This document shows, piece after piece, positions 28,421 to 36,599 of a DNA stretch of 64,000 nt. Made by a program: the position numbers and the translations under genes. This DNA comes from Parabacteroides bouchesdurhonensis. GTDB taxonomy: Bacteria; Bacteroidota; Bacteroidia; Bacteroidales; Tannerellaceae. How positions within the stretch are numbered: position 1 is the first letter of the stretch; each line of letters starts with the position of its first letter. Under the pieces are notes generated by a model. It searched no databases, was not told where the DNA came from, and was given only the letters and a program-made list of their open reading frames with translations. The DNA is taken from positions 25,178-89,177 of the forward strand of contig NZ_LT896588.1 in the NCBI RefSeq assembly GCF_900186615.1, in the 5' to 3' direction.

Positions 28421-31400
28421 ATGACAAAGAGCAAAAAAAAAATAATTACAGGCTGTTTAATAGCATTTTTTACCTTTTTTTTCATCTTACCATCCATTGG
28501 GTTCAGTATACTTCAATGGGGTATTCTTCCTCCCGAAAAATTAACACCTCTTGTTATTGAAAAAACAAATGAATTTCTGGATGCTCATCTGGAATGCGAA
28601 AAGATTGAATTGACTTATTTTGAAACTTATCCTCATCTAGGTATACGCCTTACGAACGGGAAACTAATATCTCATTCGGCAGAAGATTCTACAATGCACG
28701 AGGAAAGTCTTTCTATTCCATCAGATTCTTTGCTGAGTTTCCACAAAGCAATTATTTCGCTACGTCCTACAGATTTTTTATTTAGCGGAAAAATAACAAT
28801 AGGAGAAGTAATCATTGAAGACCCTCGTTTTTATGGTTATGTAAATAAAGAAGGAAAGGCGAACTGGGATATTTACCATAGCGAAAATGACAGTACTGTT
28901 TCTGATGATGAACAAAAACAAAAATCGTTGCCTCCCATTGACCTGCAAAAAGTAAGAATATCCAACGGACATTTTACTTATGACGATCAACAACAGAATA
29001 CGTATGCCGAGATAAAAGGCTTCTTCTTCAATTTGAACGGCTCGTTAACCCAGGATGAAAACATATTGGATTTGCAAGCAGGAATCAGTTCTATTCTATT
29101 CCATAGTCCGGCTTATACATTGGCGAACAATTTATCGCTAAAGTTAAAAAGTCAGCTGCAATTAAACAACCACTACAACACCATTACGCTACACGAAGCT
29201 GAGCTTCTAATTAATTCTTTACCTTTTACCGCCGATGGTAGCATTACGACAATACTTGAAACCCAACGAATGCGAATTGACATGAAAATGGGATTGAAGG
29301 TTGCAGATATGAATGATTTACTTAGTTTCATTCCGAATGCCTATTTTCAAAACCGGGATAAAACACATGCAAAAGGAAATATAATATTAGACGGGAATAT
29401 ATATGGTGAACTGGGTGACAGTATTGTTCCATCCATTAACCTCTGCTGCCAAATTAAAAATGGTTCATATCATATTTCCGGCATTAAGCAAGGCATAGAT
29501 ACTTTACAAATGGATTTAGACCTTCACCTGAACGGCCTGCATCCCGATTCATCATTTATATCTCTTGAAGAATTAAAGATTAAAGGGTTAAACACGTCTT
29601 TATCCATGAAAGGAAAGGTTACAAATGTATTCCAAAACCCGGATATCAATACAGAAATAAACGGACAGGTAGATTTTACACGGATGGCAAAGGATTTTCT
29701 GAATCCTGATACATTATTGTTGCAAGGAATGCTGAATGCCAATCTCCGGACAGCATTTACCATAGACGACCTAATAAATGGCAGATATGATAAAGTACAG
29801 GCTTCCGGGAAATTGGATATAAATCAATTTAAAGCTTTCAGCCAACCGTTTGGCATAGACGCATACGTTACAGGAACACATTTTTTTATAGGTTCCACGC
29901 ATAAAGAAAGCATTTATCTAAACAAAAAAGGATTGCTGAATGCAACTCTCTCTATCGATACGATGAATATAAAATATAAAGATGAAATAAATACAAATAT
30001 CTACCTTCTGGAAATGCAAGCCAACACAACTCCGGTTATTGATACTTCAGCAGTAATCCCTCTGACTGCCAGTGTCAAATTTGAACATTTAAACAGTCGC
30101 TTGCCGGATTCCATATGGATTGCTGCCGGACATACCGTATTGCAAGGTGGAATGAAAGCATCCGCCACTAACAAACGGATACCTACAGCCGGTGCAACAA
30201 TCAGTGTCGATACATTAAAATATTTTATTGCTCCTATACGTACAGGCATGACGTTGGCGGGAAGTCAATTCAACATCACCGCATTGCCATATCGTGAAGC
30301 CAGGCAGCAAAAAAGGCAACAAACAAATACGCCCCAACGAACAACACGTACGCGTATAAGAACATCTCAGACAACAAAAAAAGATTCTTTAGATCAGACC
30401 ACCAGTATACTACGTAAATGGGAAGCACGTGGAAATGTCCGTTTCAACCAAATGCAGGCATTCAGCCGCCTTTTCCCTATTCCAATACGAATGGAACAAA
30501 CGAATGTAAAGTTTAACACCAATACGATTACTCTTACCGACGCCCGTTTACGTATAGGTAAAAGTGACCTGACATTAAATGGTGAAATCAATCATATCAG
30601 ACAGGCTCTACTTCGTGGAGGAAAATTAAAAGGCAACTTTGCCCTGACATCCAATTATATTGACTGTAACCAAATAATGAAAGCGATGAACAAGGGCATG
30701 CAATATTCAGAGCAACATGCTATTTCTGCCGATCTGGATATGTTAAACAACGAAAATATCACCAATCTGGAAACACACAACTTGTCTGTAACAGACACAG
30801 CGGCAGTTGATACAACCGACCAGCTTTTCGTGCTTCCGGCAAATCTGGACATGACACTCCACACGGATGCCAAACGTATAGACTTCAAAGATTTATCTTT
30901 GGAAAATGTACAAGGTGAAGTTATTCTTCGTAACCAAAGCGCCAACCTGAGTAACTTAAATATGCATTCAAACATGGGTGACGGAAACCTGACTATGGTT
31001 TATACCGCTAAAAATAAACGCGGAGCAACAGCTGGTTTTGACTTAGACATGGAGCATATTTTAGTGGAGAAACTGATAAGCTTGTTTCCTTCTATGGATA
31101 CATTAGTACCCATGCTTCGTTCTTTCGAAGGCGTTGTTGACTGCCAGATTACAGCAACCTGCCAGATGGATTCAACGATGTCTATCATCCTCCCGTCTTT
31201 AAACTCAGCCTGCTTCCTGCATGGAAAAAACATGGTATTGCTAGACGGTGAAACTTTTACTGAGATATCTAAAACTCTTATGTTCAAAAACAAAAAACGT
31301 AATATGATAGATAGTATTTCTGTGGATTTGGCCATTAGAGACAATAAAATAGAGGTTTTTCCCTTCCTTGTTGAAATGGATCGCTACAAGGTAGCTGTAG

Positions 31401-31711
31401 GAGGAACACACAATCTTGATATGACATTCGATTACCATATTTCCGTATTAAAATCTCCCGTACCATTCAAATTAGGTATAGATATTCGAGGAAATATGGA
31501 TGACTTCAAGTTCAAAATTGTAAAATGCCGTTACAAAGATTTTCTAAAACCTGCCAAACAAGCAGAATTGGATAGTACACGCACCAATATACGGTACAAT
31601 ATACGTGAAGCGATACGAAAACAAATAAAAGAGGCTGCACCGGAATTAGCGGGCAGCCTTGCAGCCAATACGTATACTCATGCGGAAACAGAAAATGAGC
31701 AAACCGAATGA
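28421..31711 (+). CDS. AsmA family envelope protein
   Basis: This 1096-residue protein has one N-terminal membrane anchor (IITGCLIAFFTFFFILPSIGFSIL). A long beta-rich repeat body follows, with the AsmA opening (LEKIELTYFETYPHLGIRLTNGK type, about residue 60). The C-terminal AsmA_2-like region lies about 850-1080 (FKDLSLENVQGEVILRNQSANLSNLNMHSNMGDGNLTM). AsmA-like proteins bridge the periplasm and move phospholipids toward the outer membrane. A low-complexity Thr/Arg/Gln-rich insert is seen at about 625-660. It is convergent with rmlB. Confidence 0.88.
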   Translation: MTKSKKKIITGCLIAFFTFFFILPSIGFSILQWGILPPEKLTPLVIEKTNEFLDAHLECEKIELTYFETYPHLGIRLTNGKLISHSAEDSTMHEESLSIPSDSLLSFHKAIISLRPTDFLFSGKITIGEVIIEDPRFYGYVNKEGKANWDIYHSENDSTVSDDEQKQKSLPPIDLQKVRISNGHFTYDDQQQNTYAEIKGFFFNLNGSLTQDENILDLQAGISSILFHSPAYTLANNLSLKLKSQLQLNNHYNTITLHEAELLINSLPFTADGSITTILETQRMRIDMKMGLKVADMNDLLSFIPNAYFQNRDKTHAKGNIILDGNIYGELGDSIVPSINLCCQIKNGSYHISGIKQGIDTLQMDLDLHLNGLHPDSSFISLEELKIKGLNTSLSMKGKVTNVFQNPDINTEINGQVDFTRMAKDFLNPDTLLLQGMLNANLRTAFTIDDLINGRYDKVQASGKLDINQFKAFSQPFGIDAYVTGTHFFIGSTHKESIYLNKKGLLNATLSIDTMNIKYKDEINTNIYLLEMQANTTPVIDTSAVIPLTASVKFEHLNSRLPDSIWIAAGHTVLQGGMKASATNKRIPTAGATISVDTLKYFIAPIRTGMTLAGSQFNITALPYREARQQKRQQTNTPQRTTRTRIRTSQTTKKDSLDQTTSILRKWEARGNVRFNQMQAFSRLFPIPIRMEQTNVKFNTNTITLTDARLRIGKSDLTLNGEINHIRQALLRGGKLKGNFALTSNYIDCNQIMKAMNKGMQYSEQHAISADLDMLNNENITNLETHNLSVTDTAAVDTTDQLFVLPANLDMTLHTDAKRIDFKDLSLENVQGEVILRNQSANLSNLNMHSNMGDGNLTMVYTAKNKRGATAGFDLDMEHILVEKLISLFPSMDTLVPMLRSFEGVVDCQITATCQMDSTMSIILPSLNSACFLHGKNMVLLDGETFTEISKTLMFKNKKRNMIDSISVDLAIRDNKIEVFPFLVEMDRYKVAVGGTHNLDMTFDYHISVLKSPVPFKLGIDIRGNMDDFKFKIVKCRYKDFLKPAKQAELDSTRTNIRYNIREAIRKQIKEAAPELAGSLAANTYTHAETENEQTE

Positions 31712-31739
31712 CCGGAAGATTACTTTATTTCTCTTCCGG
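31712..31739. terminator. Hairpin at the convergent ends of asmA-like gene and rmlB
   Basis: CCGGAAGA (31712-31719) pairs with TCTTCCGG (31732-31739) around a T-rich loop, inside the last codons of rmlB. It may act for both genes, though it lacks a long T tract on either side. Confidence 0.4.
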
Positions 31740-32868
31740 CATACATTTGTTCATAATATTTCATATAATCGCCACCGGTTATATCCTCTACCCATTTTTG
31801 ATTTTCCAAATACCAACGAATGGTCTTTTCAATTCCAACTTCAAAACAAGTTTCAGGAATCCAACCAAGTTCTTTGGTTATTTTTGTCGGGTCGATGGCA
31901 TAGCGTTGGTCGTGTCCCAAACGATCCTTGACAAAAGTTATCAAATCATCATTAATCCATTCGATAGATATTTGCCCATCCGGGCCTATGTCTTTCTTTT
32001 TCAATACCTGACGATATTCCGGATGTTCTGTCATCAATTGGCGGATAGTCCGGATAGTAAGTTTCACGATCTCTATATTTTGTTTTTCGTTATGTCCTCC
32101 TACGTTATAGACTTCTCCCACTCTTCCATTGTGGATAACAGCGTCAATAGCCTTACAATGATCTTCCACATATAACCAATCGCGTACATTCGTACCATCA
32201 CCATAAACAGGAAGTTTTTTCCCCTCTAAGATATTTTTAATAATAAGAGGTATCAGTTTTTCCGGAAAATGATATGGTCCATAATTATTAGAACAGCGAG
32301 TTATACTCACCGGCATTTTATAGGTTTCAAAATAAGCTTTTACAAACAGATCGGCACTGGTTTTTGATGCACTGTACGGACTACGAGGGTCTAACGGAGT
32401 TGTTTCATGGAAAAATCCCTCAGCACCTAAACTGCCATATACTTCATCTGTTGATACCTGATGGAAACGCACATTGCTTTTCCAGGTAGGATAACCGGAT
32501 TCATCTTTCCCCGTCACCCACGCTTTACGGGCCGCATCCAACAGATTTTGTGTCCCCAAAATATTTGTAACAAGAAATAATTGAGGATTTTCAATACTAC
32601 GATCCACATGACTTTCGGCCGCGAAATTAACAACGTAATTAAATTGATATTTAGCAAACAATTCATCAGCCAAAGTTCTATCGCAAATATCTCCCTTCAC
32701 AAATATGCAACGTTCGTTATCTATATCATTGGCTATTGTGCCTAAATTACCGGCATAAGTAAGTAAATCTAAAACAACCAGTTTTATATCCTGATGCTTT
32801 GAAAGCATATATTTAATAAAATTAGCTCCAATAAAACCGGCAGCACCGGTAACCAGGTAAGTCTTCAT
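31720..32868 (-). CDS. rmlB: dTDP-glucose 4,6-dehydratase
   Basis: This 382-residue extended SDR enzyme converts dTDP-glucose to dTDP-4-keto-6-deoxyglucose for dTDP-rhamnose synthesis. It has the NAD-binding TGAAGFIGANF (residues 7-17), the catalytic STDEVYG region (about 138) and YSASK (Tyr and Lys, about 168). It lies 2 bp after rmlC on the same strand. The rmlA and rmlD genes are not in the window. Confidence 0.95.
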   Translation of the reverse strand: MKTYLVTGAAGFIGANFIKYMLSKHQDIKLVVLDLLTYAGNLGTIANDIDNERCIFVKGDICDRTLADELFAKYQFNYVVNFAAESHVDRSIENPQLFLVTNILGTQNLLDAARKAWVTGKDESGYPTWKSNVRFHQVSTDEVYGSLGAEGFFHETTPLDPRSPYSASKTSADLFVKAYFETYKMPVSITRCSNNYGPYHFPEKLIPLIIKNILEGKKLPVYGDGTNVRDWLYVEDHCKAIDAVIHNGRVGEVYNVGGHNEKQNIEIVKLTIRTIRQLMTEHPEYRQVLKKKDIGPDGQISIEWINDDLITFVKDRLGHDQRYAIDPTKITKELGWIPETCFEVGIEKTIRWYLENQKWVEDITGGDYMKYYEQMYAGREIK

Positions 32869-32870
32869 AT

Positions 32871-33437
32871 TTATATTTTTTTGAATGTAAAATTAAGTTC
32901 GGCTTCATTCAGACAAGGTGCATTTTTATCTTTTTCTGAAAGGTTAATCAACGACAAATCTTTTATTCCCCAATCCACATGAATAGCAGGATCGTCAAAG
33001 CGAATGCCCCTTTCATGTGATGGCGTATAAGGATTATCAACTTTATATGTAAAAACAGCTTCTTCGCTCAGAACGTGGAATCCATGTGCAAATCCTTGCG
33101 GAATAAATAATTGCCGTTTATTTTCGCCGGATAATTCTACAGCAATATACTTCCCGAAAGTAGGAGAACCGGCACGTACATCAACAGCCACATCCAATAC
33201 CCGACCTTTTATTACACGTACTAATTTGGATTGGGAATAAGGCGCTAGCTGATAATGTAATCCTCTCAAAACACCTTTCGTTGAACATGATTCATTATCC
33301 TGCACAAAATCAAATTTTCCTATACATGCTTCAAATTCATTCTGCTTAAAGGCCTCCATAAAATATCCCCTTGCATCACTAAATACTTTCGGTTCAATAA
33401 TCCAAACGCCGGGAATATCTGTCTCCGTATATGTCAT
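32871..33437 (-). CDS. rmlC: dTDP-4-dehydrorhamnose 3,5-epimerase
   Basis: This 188-residue cupin-fold epimerase acts after RmlB. Diagnostic motifs are FVQDNESCSTKGVLRGLHYQ with the catalytic His (about residue 62) and IPQGFAHGFHVLSE (about 117), with a Tyr near 132. It is the first gene of a two-gene operon with rmlB. Confidence 0.95.
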   Translation of the reverse strand: MTYTETDIPGVWIIEPKVFSDARGYFMEAFKQNEFEACIGKFDFVQDNESCSTKGVLRGLHYQLAPYSQSKLVRVIKGRVLDVAVDVRAGSPTFGKYIAVELSGENKRQLFIPQGFAHGFHVLSEEAVFTYKVDNPYTPSHERGIRFDDPAIHVDWGIKDLSLINLSEKDKNAPCLNEAELNFTFKKI

Positions 33438-33662
33438 ATTTTCTATTTTATCTTATCAGACAACAAAGTAACTGTATTTTTCCTATTTCTACAATATTCC
33501 GTTTAAAAGATTACACTTATCCGGATGAATCCGTTATAAATTATGTACAAGGACAATCTGGAAGAGGATTTTAGCAAGCAATAAAAGAATAAAAGATTTG
33601 GATATTCCAAATATATTCTATTTCTTTGCACTCGCAAAATAAGCTGGTTGTTTTGCTATAAC

Positions 33663-33734
33663 GGTTCCTTGGATGAGTGGCTTAGTCAGTGGTCTGCAAA
33701 ACCATGTACGGCGGTTCGAATCCGCCAGGAACCT
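33663..33734 (+). tRNA. tRNA-Cys (GCA), copy 1
   Basis: Acceptor GGTTCCT pairs with AGGAACC. The anticodon stem is GTGGT/ACCAT with loop CTGCAAA (anticodon GCA), and the T-stem GGCGG/CCGCC carries TTCGAAT. Confidence 0.95.
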
Positions 33735-33770
33735 CTAAAAAGCAATCATCTACTTGTATAAAAACATTTT

Positions 33771-33842
33771 GGTTCCTTGGATGAGTGGCTTAGTCAGCGG
33801 TCTGCAAAACCGTGTACGGCGGTTCGAATCCGCCAGGAACCT
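33771..33842 (+). tRNA. tRNA-Cys (GCA), copy 2
   Basis: It is identical to copy 1 except for a compensated pair in the anticodon stem (GCGGT/ACCGT), which makes a G-C in place of a wobble or A-T pair. It lies 36 bp after copy 1 and is followed by a terminator. Confidence 0.95.
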
Positions 33843-33846
33843 CCAA

Positions 33847-33892
33847 AAAGAAACCTCTTCGCATCATATCTATGCAAAGAGGTTTCTTTTTT
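33847..33892 (+). terminator. Terminator after the tRNA-Cys pair
   Basis: AAAGAAACCTCTTCGCAT pairs, with one mismatch, with ATGCAAAGAGGTTTCTTT around a short loop, followed by a T run. It also ends near the convergent DUF5686 gene. Confidence 0.85.
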
Positions 33893-33923
33893 ATATTTGT
33901 TTTCTCTTTATATATTAAATACT

Positions 33924-36479
33924 CTAGAACGTCAGGTGCATGCTAAATCGAACACCTCGTGTTTGAATTCCCGGATGGTCTTTATAGTTCAAACGCCAAA
34001 CATAATCCAAACGCAAGAATTTAAAGATGTTTTCAACTCCCACTCCTACTTCCATATAAGGAGTACTGCTCATAGCATATGAACCGGCAGGAAATAAATA
34101 TAACCCTTCTCCTCCTCCATTAGCCGGATTATTTTTTTCTGAAAGATGACCATATAAACCACGGAAAGAGAAAACTTCTCTCCATTTCAATTTCTTCACT
34201 AAAGGTAAACGATTCAACAAAGCTCCATTCATAAAATAAGTCACATCCCATGAAGCATATTCATCATTCAGAAACTCCATCGCGTTCATACAAGTATATG
34301 ACTCCGGTTGCACAGTATAAGAAAGGTTTGCATTCGGAATAATCAGTAACGGATATGGCACTTTATCCCAAACCTTACCTGCCTTACCAATAATATCTAC
34401 ATATCCAAAAGCAGAGAACCAAAAACGTTTCTGAATACCCACATCTGTACGATTATATGTATAAGATGAACCTAAAACACCTTTAAGAGCCGTTACATGG
34501 CTTACAGTAAAGACAGGAGCATCCAATGTTATTGGATAACGATAATTTCGGGTCTGATAAAATTTCTCATTCGGAGCATATCTGAATTTAAACTCCATCT
34601 CTGTCATAGAGTAAGACTTTACAGGTGTTATCTGATTATCCGGGCCGATACGGTCGAAAGCAGAATATTCGGTTGCATATTCTTTTTTATTTCTGAATAC
34701 GGCACCATAAGCCAAGCCATTATAATGTTCACTATAATAAGTAAGTTCCGCATTACGCAAATAAGTGGCACGCGTATCCCGTTGGCGTTTCCATGCTAAA
34801 AAGATATTATCCTGATTAGTATACATATATTGCTGCCCCAACTGATTGATATCATATTTATACTCGGCACGGATAGAATGCACCGGAAATTCTTTACGAT
34901 ATTCTTTCTTTTCATTGAAAGAATATTCTACAATAGCATCATACTTAACCTTTTCATCTTTAGTTCCGTACGCAACATATCCATCAAGGAACAGGTTCTT
35001 ACTAAATGCCGTAGTAGTAGTTCCTCCCACACGAAAGCGAGCCCCCTCGATAGCATTACCGCTAATTGCCGTATTCATTGGGCCGAACTCGAATTTACTT
35101 TTCATCGGATCCTTGTTCGTTGCTATATATCCCGAAACCAATATGGAAACGACCTTTTCCGTAATATAAAAGATTGGAACAGAACGTAGCTTTGCCATTA
35201 AAGCTTCAACCGTATGTTGCTTTCGTTTGCCGGCTTCTTCCGGCCTGTTGATTTCCCAGAAATCTTCCGGCCTGCGAAACGCCTCCTTATCCGTTATAAC
35301 AGGCGCACTTTCTTGGAATATAGAAGCATCCTCCGGTGGAGAAAAAGCCTGATTACTATAAATATTAAGCCTACGGGCATACATACCTTTCGACTTTTGC
35401 GATAATTTAAAATCTACATTTATATCATCCTTCGTAATGATACGAGTTCCGTCTTCGGCCCTATCAAAAGTTTGTTCAATAGTCATTCCTCCCACGAAGT
35501 TAAGGTTGATTTTCTTAGGGACATTCAGCTTCACACGCTGAACAAAATAAGTTGAATCAAGCGTAATATAAAGGTGTCCTGTAAAACCAAACGTTTCCGA
35601 ATTAAATGGAACAAAACCGAGATCCACGCATTTTTGATTATTAATTTCCAAAGTATCCAATAAATAGTACTTATAGAAATTCGGCCCCATAGTTGATAAA
35701 GGACTTACAAAACGATTCAGGAATAATGGAATATCATTCTGAAAGATATTCACTTCACGAAATACCTCATCCAAAAACTGCTGAATACCATCTCTTGAAA
35801 ATATTTCATCTATACCGGCGGATTTCGCACCCTTTACTAATCTTTTCTCCGACTTCGGATTTTTACGAAAGTAAACGGAAGAAACCTTTTCTCTTTCAGA
35901 TACCGGTAATACTGTTGTTCCTATTTCCAAAGTATCAACAAAATCAACCAAGAAGTCAAATTTGCCCACTTTTCCATCCGGTTTCTTCGGCTTCGGTTGA
36001 AAGTCATTCATAGCGAAGACCATCTTTTCATACTGGTCATAACGAAAATAATCGTGATTACGAGGATCATTGCTCTCTCTTCTTTCTATGGCATTCTTTA
36101 CAAATGCGACAGCCGGATTGTCTTTCTTTTTATACTTGTCTTTACCTCCCTTTACTACTACTTCCGAAAGAGTAATAGAAGAAGGTGCCAATTCTATTTT
36201 TAAATTATTAGTTCTCCCCGGAGTAATTCGAATCTCTTTCTCTGCATAACCTAAGTATGAGAACTGTAATATACGAACTTTTGAAGAAGTAGATATAGAA
36301 AACTGACCGTCCAGGTCCGTAGTAGAACCAATAGTCGTTCCTTTCAACAATACAGAAACATACGGCAAAGCCTCACCCGTAATAGAGTCATTAACAACCC
36401 CTTTTATTATAGTATTTTGCCCATTCGCCACCCAGACGATAAGCATAAAGAAAATACAGCAAATATATTTTGTCCCCAT
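33924..36479 (-). CDS. DUF5686 outer-membrane protein with carboxypeptidase-regulatory-like domain
   Basis: This 851-residue protein has a signal peptide (CCIFFMLIVWVANGQ) and a CarboxypepD_reg-like domain at about 22-110 (IKGVVNDSITGEALPYVSVLLKGTTIGSTTDLDGQF). The DUF5686 body ends in a predicted C-terminal beta barrel (final strand RGVRFSMHLTF). The first domain is the one seen on SusC proteins, but no plug or TonB box is evident. The function is unknown; some family members are required for growth in Bacteroidales. Confidence 0.88.
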   Translation of the reverse strand: MGTKYICCIFFMLIVWVANGQNTIIKGVVNDSITGEALPYVSVLLKGTTIGSTTDLDGQFSISTSSKVRILQFSYLGYAEKEIRITPGRTNNLKIELAPSSITLSEVVVKGGKDKYKKKDNPAVAFVKNAIERRESNDPRNHDYFRYDQYEKMVFAMNDFQPKPKKPDGKVGKFDFLVDFVDTLEIGTTVLPVSEREKVSSVYFRKNPKSEKRLVKGAKSAGIDEIFSRDGIQQFLDEVFREVNIFQNDIPLFLNRFVSPLSTMGPNFYKYYLLDTLEINNQKCVDLGFVPFNSETFGFTGHLYITLDSTYFVQRVKLNVPKKINLNFVGGMTIEQTFDRAEDGTRIITKDDINVDFKLSQKSKGMYARRLNIYSNQAFSPPEDASIFQESAPVITDKEAFRRPEDFWEINRPEEAGKRKQHTVEALMAKLRSVPIFYITEKVVSILVSGYIATNKDPMKSKFEFGPMNTAISGNAIEGARFRVGGTTTTAFSKNLFLDGYVAYGTKDEKVKYDAIVEYSFNEKKEYRKEFPVHSIRAEYKYDINQLGQQYMYTNQDNIFLAWKRQRDTRATYLRNAELTYYSEHYNGLAYGAVFRNKKEYATEYSAFDRIGPDNQITPVKSYSMTEMEFKFRYAPNEKFYQTRNYRYPITLDAPVFTVSHVTALKGVLGSSYTYNRTDVGIQKRFWFSAFGYVDIIGKAGKVWDKVPYPLLIIPNANLSYTVQPESYTCMNAMEFLNDEYASWDVTYFMNGALLNRLPLVKKLKWREVFSFRGLYGHLSEKNNPANGGGEGLYLFPAGSYAMSSTPYMEVGVGVENIFKFLRLDYVWRLNYKDHPGIQTRGVRFSMHLTF

Positions 36480-36516
36480 TACATCATTACAACCTTTTCC
36501 CCATTAAAAAACTTCG

Positions 36517-36524
36517 CAAAGGTA
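36517..36524 (-). promoter_or_regulatory. -7 element of the DUF5686 gene
   Basis: TACCTTTG on the minus strand fits the consensus, 38 bp before the ATG. Confidence 0.5.
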
Positions 36525-36599
36525 TAATTTCTGTTGGAATAGCAATGTTCCAAATAGCAATGATTCTATTCCATTTAGCTACAAATATTTTGTAAAATC

